Notes: generated by a model not told the origin, from the letters alone. Shown: positions 1 to 8,670, counted from the stretch's first letter. The stretch is 64,000 nt of DNA from Kribbella antiqua (GCF_004345665.1 NZ_SLWR01000002.1:496001-560000), one strand, 5' to 3'. Made by a program: numbers and translations.

Positions 1-1479
1 GGCGACGTGCTGCGGGCTCTCGACCGATGGTGACCAGTCGCCTCGGCGGAGCGGCGCTGTGTTCAGGTTGATCCGGACGCGATGGTTCGGGTCGGTGGCA
101 GTACGCCGGTGGATCAAGCCGAACGGCGCGGGCAGCTCCGCGATCTGGTCCGACTCCATCCCGAGCACCGAGCGATAGAACAGTACGGCGTGGTCGAAGT
201 CGTCCACGGATTCGGTCAGCGAGACGTGGTCGGTTCCAGTCAGCAGTCCAGCGGCCGGGGCGTCACCAGTCGGGAGGAAGTCGTCGAGCCAGTCCGTCCG
301 GCAGAAGAAGACCGCGGTGCCGTCGGGAGCAGCTACTGAGGTCAGGTCTGCCTCATCGGGCCGGAAGCTGCGGGGCAGGACCGGAGCCAGCAGCCGTTCC
401 GCACGCCGGGCAGAGACCTGCGGATCCGCGCTGTCCACGGCCAGCGCGCAGATCGAGGCAGTCGCCGGATGAACGGCCCGCTCGGGCGCGAAGTTCAGCA
501 GTACTCGCGCACTCCCCTGCTGCCACAACTCCACCGGCTTCGACCGGTGCTGCCCGGTGTGAGCGAAACCCAACGCAGCCAGGGTTTGCGCCACTGCCAG
601 GCCCGACGCCTCGTCGACAGCGAGCTCGGTGAAAGCGTGTCCGGCCAGTGGCGGCGCAGCCGGCGCGGCTTCCTCCAGCGTGAGCAGCGACCGCATCGCG
701 TCCACCGCCGCATGCCGCGGATCTCCCTGCCGGTAGACGTCGTTGAACACCTCCAGCGAAAGCGGCCCGGAGTAGCCGGTCGACAGGACCTGGTCGAGGA
801 AGCCGGCGACGTCGAACACACCCTGCCCGGGGAACAGCCGATGATGCCGGCTCCACTCGACCGCCTCCATGCTCAACCGCGGCGCATCGGCCAACTGGAC
901 ATGGAAGATCGCCGACCCCGGTACGTCGGGCAGCTCCTCACCACGAGCGAACAGATGGAAGCTGTCGAGGCACAGTCCAAGCGCCGGATGACCCGCCTCC
1001 CGAACGATCCGCCACGCATGCTCGGCCGTGTTCACAAACCGTCCCCACGCCATCGCCTCATAAGCGATCCGCAGCCCACGCCGCGCCGCACGCTCAGCCA
1101 GCGTCGTCAGCTGCTCAGCCGCGAGTACGTCGTCATCGACAGCGGCCGACTCCGACGAGCAGACCAGCAGCGTGGTGCAGCCGAGTTGCTCCATCAGGTC
1201 GAACTTCCGCTCGGCCCGGCGCAGATTCGCCTCGAACGGCTCGGCCGGCACCGCCTCGAAGTCCCGGAACGGCTGGTACAGGTCGATCGACAGCCCGAGG
1301 GCCGCGCACTCGTCCCGCACCCGCCGCGGCGACCACGGCGACATGATCAGGTCGTCCTCGAAGACCTCGACACCGGTGAAGCCCGCCGCCGCGGCGGCCG
1401 CGAGCTTGTCCTCCAGCGTGCCGGACAGACAGGCCGTGGCAATCACGGGGCGGAGGGTCTGGCGTTCGGCGGTGAGCAT
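1..1479 (-). CDS. quiC: 3-dehydroshikimate dehydratase fused to a VOC/HPPD-like domain (3' end beyond window)
   Basis: The frame reads open from an ATG at 1479 through the first base of the window, so 493 residues are visible and the C-terminus is missing. Residues about 1-285 form a xylose-isomerase-like TIM barrel. E141, D172, Q195 and E243 lie in the contexts YEAMAW, CLDSFH, HVQLAD and SLEVFND, the positions of the metal ligands in characterised TIM-barrel dehydroshikimate dehydratases. From about residue 290 the protein continues into a vicinal-oxygen-chelate domain (GTDHVSL, then LFYRSVLGM), as in the bifunctional-looking QuiC/HPPD fusions. The family converts 3-dehydroshikimate to protocatechuate. 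The shikimate/quinate dehydrogenase at 16765-17586 supports a catabolic role. A palindrome at 1490-1511 lies just upstream of the start. The family call is secure; the function of the VOC half is unknown. Confidence 0.85.
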   Translation of the reverse strand, partial: MLTAERQTLRPVIATACLSGTLEDKLAAAAAAGFTGVEVFEDDLIMSPWSPRRVRDECAALGLSIDLYQPFRDFEAVPAEPFEANLRRAERKFDLMEQLGCTTLLVCSSESAAVDDDVLAAEQLTTLAERAARRGLRIAYEAMAWGRFVNTAEHAWRIVREAGHPALGLCLDSFHLFARGEELPDVPGSAIFHVQLADAPRLSMEAVEWSRHHRLFPGQGVFDVAGFLDQVLSTGYSGPLSLEVFNDVYRQGDPRHAAVDAMRSLLTLEEAAPAAPPLAGHAFTELAVDEASGLAVAQTLAALGFAHTGQHRSKPVELWQQGSARVLLNFAPERAVHPATASICALAVDSADPQVSARRAERLLAPVLPRSFRPDEADLTSVAAPDGTAVFFCRTDWLDDFLPTGDAPAAGLLTGTDHVSLTESVDDFDHAVLFYRSVLGMESDQIAELPAPFGLIHRRTATDPNHRVRINLNTAPLRRGDWSPSVESPQHVA

Positions 1480-1489
1480 CGCACCTCAC

Positions 1490-1511
1490 TAATGAACGAA
1501 CTGGTTAATTA
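1490..1511. promoter_or_regulatory. Operator copy A of a four-copy palindrome
   Basis: A 22-bp imperfect palindrome of the form TAA-TG-AAC-N6-GTT-AA-TTA begins 11 bp upstream of the dehydroshikimate dehydratase ATG. The same pattern recurs at 5473-5494, 8743-8764 and 17641-17662, so it is probably the binding site of the IclR (4642-5448) or TetR (16106-16768) regulator encoded nearby. Confidence 0.7.
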
Positions 1512-1546
1512 GTTATACGCTCACCAGCGGGTCCTTGCCAACCGGA

Positions 1547-2452
1547 TCAGCGGCAGAACGGTGCCATTCCCAGCGCGGACCTGATCCCGCCGAGCAGGTG
1601 CTGGGTGAAGAACTGGTCGCCTTCCAGCGGTTCGTCCGTCCATGCCTTCACGTCATGGCCGAGTGTCGTCACCCACGCCTTGCCGCCGTCGTAGTACTGA
1701 CACCAACTGACCGGGTGATGCTTGCCATGACCGGGATGCCCGAGGCTCCCCCGCACACCCCGCGGGAGGGTGGTCTCGTCGACCTCCAGGAGCACCCGGA
1801 CGCGGGTCGGAAAGGGTACGAGGTTGTACCACTCGTCGCTGAAGTTCCACCGCTGCTGCAATCCGCGGGTGGAGACGTCGCGAGTGTTCACGGTCTCGAC
1901 GACACCGGGCTGATGGGCGCTGTGGTCGTAGAAGTTCGCGTTCCCCAACAGCCCTTCGTACCAGGGCCAGTTGTACTCGGTGCCGAAGGCGTTGTGTACG
2001 CCGATGAACGCGCCGCCGGCCCGGATGTACTGGCGCAGCGCGGTCTGCGCGGGATCGTCGAGCGTGTCGCGCGTGGTGCTGAGGAACATCACCGCGTTGT
2101 ACGACAGCAGCCGCCCGGCCGACGCGAGCTGCGTGACGTCTTCGGTGTAGTCGACCGCGAAGCCGTTCTCCTGGCCCAGCTCGACGACTGCCTTCACCGC
2201 GACGTTGTTGTCGTTCAAGGGCGGGTTGAGGCCAGGGCCGAGCGGTGTTCCCAGGTGTGCGTGCCGCGGTCCCGCCGTACGGGAATAGACCAGGAGGCGG
2301 TAGCCGTCGGCCGGATCGAAGTTGCCCCAGTCGTGGTAGCAGCGGGCGTCGGTGCCGCGGCAGACGCCGTAATCGGGGTCGCCGAGATTCTCCGCAACCA
2401 GCGGCGGCGACAGGACCAGGCCGACGAGAAGGGTGACGAGAGCGATGCGCAT
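1547..2452 (-). CDS. Secreted ThuA-like (trehalose-utilisation domain) protein
   Basis: This 301-residue protein starts at an ATG preceded by CAGGGAG; a longer in-frame start 90 bp upstream lacks such a site and would bury the signal peptide. Residues 1-22 (MRIALVTLLVGLVLSPPLVA) form a signal peptide. The rest is a ThuA-type class I glutamine-amidotransferase-like fold, with the segments YNAVMFLSTTRDTL, RAGGAFIGVHNAF and the C-terminal GGKAWVTTLGHD. ThuA-like proteins are linked to disaccharide and keto-sugar metabolism, but secreted ones with this architecture are not well characterised. It ends 35 bp upstream of operator A and the dehydratase gene, on the same strand, and the two may be co-transcribed. 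It has nothing obvious to do with quinate metabolism, so its substrate is open. Confidence 0.75.
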   Translation of the reverse strand: MRIALVTLLVGLVLSPPLVAENLGDPDYGVCRGTDARCYHDWGNFDPADGYRLLVYSRTAGPRHAHLGTPLGPGLNPPLNDNNVAVKAVVELGQENGFAVDYTEDVTQLASAGRLLSYNAVMFLSTTRDTLDDPAQTALRQYIRAGGAFIGVHNAFGTEYNWPWYEGLLGNANFYDHSAHQPGVVETVNTRDVSTRGLQQRWNFSDEWYNLVPFPTRVRVLLEVDETTLPRGVRGSLGHPGHGKHHPVSWCQYYDGGKAWVTTLGHDVKAWTDEPLEGDQFFTQHLLGGIRSALGMAPFCR

Positions 2453-2473
2453 GCTGACTCCCTGATTTCGGTG

Positions 2474-2590
2474 CGGTCCGTACAGTGGACCGGCAGAACC
2501 GAATAGCGGTTCGAAGCTAACCGTTGACCCGAGCTCCGGCAAGACCTAGGGTGCGTCCATCCATCGGTTCCGTCAGTCCGCCTAGCGGAC
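2474..2590. promoter_or_regulatory. Divergent promoter region with three short inverted repeats
   Basis: The 156 bp between the divergent ThuA-like and PQQ-propeller genes holds three perfect inverted repeats. CGGTCC/GGACCG lies at 2474-2492, GAACCG/CGGTTC at 2496-2512, and GTCCGC-CTA-GCGGAC at 2576-2590, which ends 18 bp before the propeller start. These could be operators, but none recurs elsewhere in the window and none fits the 22-bp palindrome. The calls rest only on symmetry. Confidence 0.3.
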
Positions 2591-2608
2591 CATTGGAGAG
2601 GGTCGCTC

Positions 2609-4645
2609 ATGCTCCGTCGCAGGGAACTCCTCAAGGTCGCCGTCGCCGCACCAGTCCTCGCTCAAGCCACCACTGCAGTCGCCTCAGCCGGAGTCGCGCC
2701 CGATCTGCCCGGGCGCGACTTCCCCAAGGTCGGCGGCAACCTCGGCAATCAGAACTACAGCACGCTGCGCGCCATCAATCGCGACACCATCCAGCGGTTG
2801 AAGGGCGCGTGGGTCAACAACATCGAGGGCGGCGCGATGGCCGGCAACAGCCAGAGCACCGCCGTCGCCGTGAACGGCGTGCTCTACATCGAGTCCGCAC
2901 TCGGCAACGTCACCGCGGTCGACGGCCGTACCGGCGAAACGAAGTGGAAGTACCTCCAGACCCGCGGACCGCTCACCCGGCGCGGCGTCGCCGTCGGCGC
3001 GGGCAAAGTCTTCACGTGCGCCAACGGCAACTGGCTGATCGCCTTGGACCAGCAGACCGGCCAAGTCGTCTGGGAACGCCAGCACAAGGACTACGGCAAC
3101 CTCGAGAAGGTCGCGATCGTCTACCACGACGGCCGGCTGCACTGCGGCACGAACGACGGCCCACGCGGCGCGGCCCTCTGCTTCGACGCCGAGACCGGCG
3201 ATCACCTCTGGCACTTCTGGGGTACGGCGGCGCCCGGTGAACTCGGCGGCGAGACCTGGGAAGGACAGTCCGCACTCACCGGCGGCGCCACCCCCTGGAT
3301 GCACTGCGCCCTCGATCCGCAACTCGGCTTGGTCTATTGGACTTTCGGCAACGCGAGAGGCAGCCAGTCCTCCCAGGACGGCTCGCAGCGCGGCGGTCAG
3401 AATCTGTTCGCCAACTCGATCGTGGCCCTGGACCTGAAGACCGGCGCGTACCGCTGGCACTTCCAGTCGATCCACCACGACATCTGGGACATGGACAACG
3501 TGATGGCGCCGGTCCTGGTCGACACCCCGAACCGCAAGCTGGTCGTCTACGGCAGCAAGACCGGCATGTACTACATCCTCGACCGCACCAACGGCTCCGC
3601 ACCGCTGGGTATCGACGAGCGGCCCGTCCCCCAGGAGCCACGCCAGAAGACCTGGCCGACCCAGCCCTTCCCCCGGCAGGGCGGGTGGACGGAGCAGGTC
3701 CCGGTCCGCCAGCCGATGGGTACGGCGATCCCGGGCAACCCGAATCGAGCCGTGCCGAACTTCAAGGTCGGCAAGTTGTACACGCCGCACTGGGACGAGC
3801 CCATCCTCACCATCCCTGGACACGGCGGCGGTGCCGACTGGAATCACCAGTCCTACAGTCACCAGACGGGCCTGGTTTACACCGGCTTCGGCTACGTCGC
3901 GGCGGCCCACTCACTCACCGAAGCCTCCAACGGCCTGCGCCCACCCGGCGAGTACATGACCGGCGGCATCGTTGCCGTGGACCCCCGGACCAACAAGGTC
4001 GCCTGGAAGAAGCGGATGCCGTATTCGCTTGCTCACGGCAACGGCATCCTCACCACCGCGGCCGGCCTGCTCTTCATCGGCCAGCCCGACGGCAACCTGC
4101 TCTGCCTCGACGCGCGGGACGGCCGCGAACTCTGGCGCTGGCAGACCGGCGCCGCGGTGAGCAGCAGCCCGATCGCCTACGAGATCGACGGCGAGCAGTA
4201 CATCGCTGTCTACGCAGGCGGAACCAGCATCCCCTACGGCAACTCCGCGCCCCGCGGCGACCATCTGTGGGCCTTCAAGCTGGACGGCGTACAACCGCCG
4301 GCCGCGACACCGTCGGCGCCGGTGATCAGGCGGCCCGTCTCCGGTAGCCCGGTCGAAGGCAGCACGGTGAACAACACCGTCGTACTCGGGCGCATCGCCG
4401 GCCAAGCACAGGAGTCCGACGCGGTGAACGCCGTCAGCCCGACACACCTGCGGGTGCCGGCCGGCACCACGGTGACCTTCGTCAACCCGGCCGGCAACAC
4501 GAAGGTCCATCGAGCCACACAGTTCTTCGAGGGACTCTTCGACGTCGCACTGAAGCCCGGCGAGTCGTTCACCTACACCTTCACCAAGCCCGGCGAGTTC
4601 TTCTTCAACGACGGCCGCCCGGCGGGAAAGGTCGAGGTGTATTAG
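2609..4645 (+). CDS. Tat-exported PQQ-dependent dehydrogenase-like beta-propeller with C-terminal cupredoxin-like domain
   Basis: This 678-residue protein starts with the twin-arginine signal MLRRRELLKVAVAAPV and is preceded by GGAGAGGG. Residues about 35-560 are PQQ-enzyme propeller repeats typical of quinoprotein alcohol and quinate dehydrogenases. Recognisable segments are GGATPWMHCALDPQLGLVYW, LKTGAYRWHFQSIHHDIWD and AVSSSPIAYEIDGEQYIAVY. The heme c domain of quinohaemoproteins is absent; residues about 590-678 instead resemble a plastocyanin-like domain. That domain ends FFFNDGRPAGKVEVY where copper proteins have a Cys-His-Met loop, so it probably binds no type-1 copper. The enzyme would oxidise an alcohol or polyol outside the membrane. 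Quinate is an attractive substrate given the neighbours, but that is inference. It converges on the IclR gene with a 4-bp overlap. Confidence 0.75.
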   Translation: MLRRRELLKVAVAAPVLAQATTAVASAGVAPDLPGRDFPKVGGNLGNQNYSTLRAINRDTIQRLKGAWVNNIEGGAMAGNSQSTAVAVNGVLYIESALGNVTAVDGRTGETKWKYLQTRGPLTRRGVAVGAGKVFTCANGNWLIALDQQTGQVVWERQHKDYGNLEKVAIVYHDGRLHCGTNDGPRGAALCFDAETGDHLWHFWGTAAPGELGGETWEGQSALTGGATPWMHCALDPQLGLVYWTFGNARGSQSSQDGSQRGGQNLFANSIVALDLKTGAYRWHFQSIHHDIWDMDNVMAPVLVDTPNRKLVVYGSKTGMYYILDRTNGSAPLGIDERPVPQEPRQKTWPTQPFPRQGGWTEQVPVRQPMGTAIPGNPNRAVPNFKVGKLYTPHWDEPILTIPGHGGGADWNHQSYSHQTGLVYTGFGYVAAAHSLTEASNGLRPPGEYMTGGIVAVDPRTNKVAWKKRMPYSLAHGNGILTTAAGLLFIGQPDGNLLCLDARDGRELWRWQTGAAVSSSPIAYEIDGEQYIAVYAGGTSIPYGNSAPRGDHLWAFKLDGVQPPAATPSAPVIRRPVSGSPVEGSTVNNTVVLGRIAGQAQESDAVNAVSPTHLRVPAGTTVTFVNPAGNTKVHRATQFFEGLFDVALKPGESFTYTFTKPGEFFFNDGRPAGKVEVY

Positions 4646-5448
4646 CGCAACGGGTGGTCGAAACCGCGGTCCGTCATCCGCTTCGCCGCTTCGCGGAGAT
4701 CGGCGACGAAACCTTCGATCTTGTCGTCGGTGAAGCGGACCGTCGGACCGCTCAACGTCAGCGCCGCGAGAATCGCGCCAGACCCACTGGTGACCGGCAT
4801 CGCCACCGCGGAAGTCCCCGGCTCCCGCTCACCATGGCTGACCGCGTAGCCGTCCTCCGCGGCCTGGACGACCCACTGCCGCAGCGTCTCCACATGTTCC
4901 TTTCCGTACGGCGAATTGGCCGCCACCCGCTTCAGCACAGTCTCCGGCACATCGCGCAGCAGGATCTTCGCCGACGCACCACCCCACAGCGGCAACTCGT
5001 CGCCGACCCGGACGACGTGCCGCAAGGACTGCGGGCTCTCCTGCTGCGCGATGCAGACCCGATGGATGCCCTTGGCAACATAGAGGTTGACCGTCTCCCG
5101 CTGCCGCGCGGCCAGCTCGCGCATCAGCTGCATGATCTCCGGCGGCAGCTCCCACGCCGACTTGGCCAGATGCGCCCAGCGCCACAACGCCGGGCCCGCC
5201 GTGTAGCCCTTGGACGTCGCCCACAACAGCCCCATCTGCTCCAGCGTCTGCAACAGCCGCAGGGCCGTCGTCTTCGCCAGGCCGGTCTCCTCGACCACTT
5301 CGCGAACGGTCAGCGTACGGCGACCTTCGGCGAGCAGCGACAAGATGTCGAAAGCCCGCTGAACACTGCGCACGCCGGTCTCGCCGGAATTCTCCGAAGG
5401 CACAGGCCGACAGTACTCGCGGTCCGCTCTGCGGATCAACCGAACCAC
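4642..5448 (-). CDS. IclR-family transcriptional regulator
   Basis: The protein has up to 268 residues. An N-terminal winged helix lies at about 27-85 (VRSVQRAFDILSLLAEG, then TGLAKTTALRLLQTLEQMG). A C-terminal effector domain follows, with the typical stretches LPLWGGASAKILL and AVSHGEREPGTSAVAMPV. IclR proteins commonly control aromatic-acid and quinate/shikimate pathways through small organic effectors. The start is uncertain: GTG at 5448 (used here) or GTG at 5403, which fits the usual family length better. The gene diverges from the aldehyde dehydrogenase at 5529, and operator B (5473-5494) lies between them, so autoregulation and control of the ALDH/ThDP pair are likely. It is one of two candidates, with the TetR at 16106, for binding the four palindromes. 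Confidence 0.9.
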   Translation of the reverse strand: MVRLIRRADREYCRPVPSENSGETGVRSVQRAFDILSLLAEGRRTLTVREVVEETGLAKTTALRLLQTLEQMGLLWATSKGYTAGPALWRWAHLAKSAWELPPEIMQLMRELAARQRETVNLYVAKGIHRVCIAQQESPQSLRHVVRVGDELPLWGGASAKILLRDVPETVLKRVAANSPYGKEHVETLRQWVVQAAEDGYAVSHGEREPGTSAVAMPVTSGSGAILAALTLSGPTVRFTDDKIEGFVADLREAAKRMTDRGFDHPLR

Positions 5449-5472
5449 GCGACGGACCCTTGCCAGTCGCGC

Positions 5473-5494
5473 TAATGAACCATACGGTTAGTTA
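5473..5494. promoter_or_regulatory. Operator copy B of the four-copy palindrome
   Basis: The pattern is TAA-TG-AAC-CATACG-GTT-AG-TTA. Its inner arms extend to AACCAT/ACGGTT, the most symmetrical core among the copies with AAC/GTT arms. It lies between the divergent IclR gene and the aldehyde dehydrogenase, 25 bp from the first and 34 bp from the second. Confidence 0.7.
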
Positions 5495-5528
5495 ATCGAG
5501 GACCGCCTCCCAGAGCGAGTGGAGCGCC

Positions 5529-6968
5529 ATGGATGGAATCTACGCCGCCGGATGCCTGGTCGCGGGCAACTGGCTGACCGAAGGCCCGTCGACGGATCGC
5601 ACCGGTCCCTACCTCAGACGCACCGTCAGCCGAGCCCGTACGGCGCAGCCCGCCGACATCACGGCAGCGCTCGACCATGCCCGAAGCGAGGCCAAGGTGA
5701 TCGCCGCACTGGCACCCGCCACCCGGGCCGAGATCCTCGAGCGAGCCGCGGCCCGGGTCACCGAACGCCGTGACGACTTCGCCCGGCTCCTGGCCCTCGA
5801 ACTCGGCAAACCGCTCAAGGACAGCCGCGGTGAGATGCTCCGCGTGGCCGACACCTTCGCCGTCGCCGCCGCGGAGGCTCGCGCGATCAGCGGCGAGAAC
5901 CTCCCGGTCGCGGGCTGGGCTCGCGGAGTGGGCAACACCGCCTTCACCTATCGCGCGCCGGCCGGCCCGGTGCTGGCCATCACGCCGTTCAACGCGCCCG
6001 CCAACTTGCTCGCTCACAAACTCGCCGCGAGCTTTGCCGCCGGCAACACCACGATCGTCAAGCCTCCCCCGCAAGCGCCGGCCGTCTCGACCGAACTGGT
6101 CAAACTCCTGCTCGAGGTCGGCATGCCAGCAGAAGCAGTCCAAGTACTTCATGGAAGCGGCGACGTCGGCGCCGCCCTCTGCGGCGCACCGGAGATCGCC
6201 GTCGTCAGCTTCACCGGGAGCGCCAAAGCCGGCGCCGCGGTCGCCCACGCGGCCGGCCCCAAGCGAGCGCTGCTCGAACTCGGCGGCAACGCGGCCACCA
6301 TCGTCTGCGAGGACGCCGATATCGAGCAGGCCGCAGCGATCTGCGCCCGTACCGGCTACAGCAACTCCGGTCAGAGCTGCATCTCCGTGCAACGCGTCTA
6401 CGTCCAGCGCGAACGCTTCGACGAGTTCGTCGAGACCTTCACCGGGCAGGTGAAGAGCCTCGTCGTCGGCGACCCGCTCGACGAGAACACCGACGTCGGC
6501 TCGATGGTCGACGACGACGCGGCCGAACGGGTCGTGCGCTGGACCGCCGAGTCGGGCGGCACGGTCACCATCGGCGGCACCCGGGACGGCGCCGTCTGCG
6601 CGCCCACGGTCGTCGCCGCCCCGGCGCCCGACGCGACGCTGATCAAGGAGGAGGTCTTCGGCGCCTGCGTCGCGGTCCTCCCCTACGACACGTTCGAGAA
6701 CGTGATCCAGACCTGCAACCAGAGCAGCTACGGCCTCCAGGCCGGCCTGTTCACGTACGACGTACGCCGCGTCCTCACCGCCTGGCGCGCACTGGAGGTC
6801 GGCGGGCTGGTCGTCAACGGCTCGTCCAACTTCCGGCTCGACCACGTTCCGTTCGGCGGGGTCAAGGACTCCGGCATCGGCCGCGAGTCGCCCCGCTGGA
6901 TGATCGAGGACTTCACCGTCACCAAAACCCTGCTGCTACGGGGAATGTCGATTTGGGGAGAACAGTGA
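5529..6968 (+). CDS. NAD(P)-dependent aldehyde dehydrogenase
   Basis: This 479-residue protein is full length for the ALDH superfamily. The catalytic cysteine is C284 in GQSCISVQR. The general-base glutamate lies in LLELGGNAA, and the nucleotide-binding signature FTGSAKAG is present. The start ATG follows GAGTGGAGCGCC. It oxidises an aldehyde to the acid in the cytoplasm; the substrate cannot be read from the sequence. The downstream ThDP enzyme begins inside its stop codon (GTGA), so the two are translationally coupled. Such a pair is often a 2-oxoacid decarboxylase plus dehydrogenase of its aldehyde product, as in mandelate/benzoylformate pathways. Operator B sits upstream. Lactaldehyde- or phosphonoacetaldehyde-type ALDHs are alternatives. 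Confidence 0.88.
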   Translation: MDGIYAAGCLVAGNWLTEGPSTDRTGPYLRRTVSRARTAQPADITAALDHARSEAKVIAALAPATRAEILERAAARVTERRDDFARLLALELGKPLKDSRGEMLRVADTFAVAAAEARAISGENLPVAGWARGVGNTAFTYRAPAGPVLAITPFNAPANLLAHKLAASFAAGNTTIVKPPPQAPAVSTELVKLLLEVGMPAEAVQVLHGSGDVGAALCGAPEIAVVSFTGSAKAGAAVAHAAGPKRALLELGGNAATIVCEDADIEQAAAICARTGYSNSGQSCISVQRVYVQRERFDEFVETFTGQVKSLVVGDPLDENTDVGSMVDDDAAERVVRWTAESGGTVTIGGTRDGAVCAPTVVAAPAPDATLIKEEVFGACVAVLPYDTFENVIQTCNQSSYGLQAGLFTYDVRRVLTAWRALEVGGLVVNGSSNFRLDHVPFGGVKDSGIGRESPRWMIEDFTVTKTLLLRGMSIWGEQ

Positions 6969-8647
6969 GCACAGCCGCCGAAGCACTGGTCGAGCAGCTC
7001 GAGGAGCTGGGAGTCGAAGTCGTCTTCGGCACCTGCGGGCACACCAATATCGCCGTACTCGATGCACTTGGGCGGAGCCCTGTCCGGTTCGTCATCGCCC
7101 GGCACGAACAGGCTGCGGCTCATGCGGCTGACGGGTACGCGCGGGCGTCGGGCAAGCCGGGTGTGGTCCTGGTGCACGTCGGGCCTGGGCTGACCAATGC
7201 GGTCACCGGGGTGATGACCGCGGCGCTGGATTCCGTTCCGCTGGTGGTGATCGCGGGCGACATCCCGTCGTACTATCGCGGACGCCATCCGCATCAGGAG
7301 ATCAACCTGCACGCCGACGCCGACCAGGCGGCGATCGTCCGGCCGTTCACCAAGCGCGTGTGGGATGTGCAGCATCCGGATGAGCTCGGCCGGGCTGTCG
7401 AGCGGGCGTTCTGGACGGCTACCACCGGACGACCTGGTGCGGTCCTGGTGAACGTGCCGATGGATGTGTTCAGCAGGCCGGCGGCGCCGTACCCACGGGC
7501 GAGTCACGCGGACCGTCCGGACCTGCCCACCAACACGGCCGAGCGGATCGCGGCAGAGTTGGCGGCAGCAAAGCAGCCCTTGATCTACGTGGGCGGCGGG
7601 CTGCGCGAGTCCCGCGAAGAGCTGATCGGGCTGGCCGAACACTTCGACATCCCGATCGCGCATTCGCTGATGGCCAAGGGCACCATTCCCGACAGCCATC
7701 CGCTGGTGCTCGGCATGACCGGCTTCTGGGGACTCGAGCTGACCAACGATTACGCCCGTACGGCGGACGTCGTACTCGCGCTGGCGACCCGCTTCGCAGA
7801 GACCGACGCCAGCTCGTGGGATCCCCGCTATACCTGGGACTTCACCGACAGCAAGCTGATCCAGATCGACATCGACCCGGACGAACTCGGCCGCAGCTAT
7901 CCGGTCACGATCGGCGCGGTCGCGGATGTCGGTCTCGCCGTCCGGGCGATCGGGGAAGCGGCCAAGTCACATCCGTCGGCCGAGCGACCCGAGTTGCGCG
8001 AGCAGATCAGGCAGACGCGTACGGCGTCCTTCGTGCGTGACTCGAGTGACGCGTTCCCGCTCCGGCCGCAGCGGATCCTGACCGATCTGCGTGCAGCCCT
8101 GCCGCCCGACGCCGTACTCGTCACCGACGTCGGCTGGAACAAGAACGGTGTTGCCCAGTGCTACGAACTGCCCGACACCGGCCGCTTCATCACCCCGGGC
8201 GGCGCTTCCACGATGGGCTTCGGACCAGCGGCGGCGGTCGGCGTCCAGCTCGCCCAACCTGATCGGACCGTCGTCGCGCTGATCGGCGACGGCGGCATGA
8301 GCGCTCAGCTGCCCGCCCTATCGATGGCGGTCGAGCAGGGCGCACCGGTGATCTTCGTCGTGATGAACAACCAGTCGCACGGCACGATCTCCGACCTGCA
8401 GACCTCCGCCTTCGGAAAGAGCTACGGCTGCGACTTCGCCGCCACCCCTGACTTCGCCCCGCTGGGCAGAGCGTGCGGTGCGGACGGGTACGACGTCTCT
8501 GCTCCGGACGACCTCAGCACCGCATTACATCAGGCTGTCGCCAACCGGCGCCCGGCCGTCATCGACGTACCGATGGTGAACGAACCGGTGCCCACTCCGG
8601 GCCACTGGAACATCAAAGACATCTACCAAGGCGACTTCGTCACCTGA
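6965..8647 (+). CDS. Thiamine diphosphate-dependent enzyme (acetolactate synthase / 2-oxoacid decarboxylase family)
   Basis: The 560-residue protein starts at the GTG overlapping the upstream stop, preceded by TTGGGGAG; a TTG 12 bp earlier overlaps that ribosome site and is less likely. It has the three domains of the family. The cofactor-activating glutamate is E48 in RHEQAAAHAADGYAR. The central domain includes KQPLIYVGGGLRES. The C-terminal ThDP/Mg motif is GDGGMSAQ, about 25 residues before the closing NN of VVMNN. There is no small regulatory subunit nearby, so biosynthetic acetolactate synthase is unlikely. With the coupled ALDH, a decarboxylase acting on an aromatic or other 2-oxoacid is my preferred reading. 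Oxalyl-CoA decarboxylase or a carboligase remain possible. Confidence 0.82.
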   Translation: MSTAAEALVEQLEELGVEVVFGTCGHTNIAVLDALGRSPVRFVIARHEQAAAHAADGYARASGKPGVVLVHVGPGLTNAVTGVMTAALDSVPLVVIAGDIPSYYRGRHPHQEINLHADADQAAIVRPFTKRVWDVQHPDELGRAVERAFWTATTGRPGAVLVNVPMDVFSRPAAPYPRASHADRPDLPTNTAERIAAELAAAKQPLIYVGGGLRESREELIGLAEHFDIPIAHSLMAKGTIPDSHPLVLGMTGFWGLELTNDYARTADVVLALATRFAETDASSWDPRYTWDFTDSKLIQIDIDPDELGRSYPVTIGAVADVGLAVRAIGEAAKSHPSAERPELREQIRQTRTASFVRDSSDAFPLRPQRILTDLRAALPPDAVLVTDVGWNKNGVAQCYELPDTGRFITPGGASTMGFGPAAAVGVQLAQPDRTVVALIGDGGMSAQLPALSMAVEQGAPVIFVVMNNQSHGTISDLQTSAFGKSYGCDFAATPDFAPLGRACGADGYDVSAPDDLSTALHQAVANRRPAVIDVPMVNEPVPTPGHWNIKDIYQGDFVT

Positions 8648-8655
8648 AAGGGAAC

Positions 8656-8670
8656 GGCGACTTCGTCGCC
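8656..8670 (+). terminator. Possible hairpin terminator after the ALDH/ThDP pair
   Basis: A perfect stem GGCGAC-TTC-GTCGCC lies 9 bp after the ThDP gene stop. There is no T-run after it, as is common in high-GC actinobacteria. The arm GGCGACTTCGTC also occurs at 8630-8641 at the end of the coding sequence, so the hairpin may be a small duplication instead. Confidence 0.3.

Noticed and set aside
469..1512. Long open frame on the + strand opposite the window-start gene
   Set aside because: It is Arg/Gln-rich shadow sequence opposite the dehydroshikimate dehydratase, whose frame has conserved metal ligands and a VOC domain.
8630..8667. Direct repeat GGCGACTTCGTC at 8630 and 8656 as a mobile-element footprint
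   Set aside because: It is only 12 bp, one copy lies in coding sequence and no inverted ends are nearby. It is better explained as a small slippage duplication or part of the hairpin.
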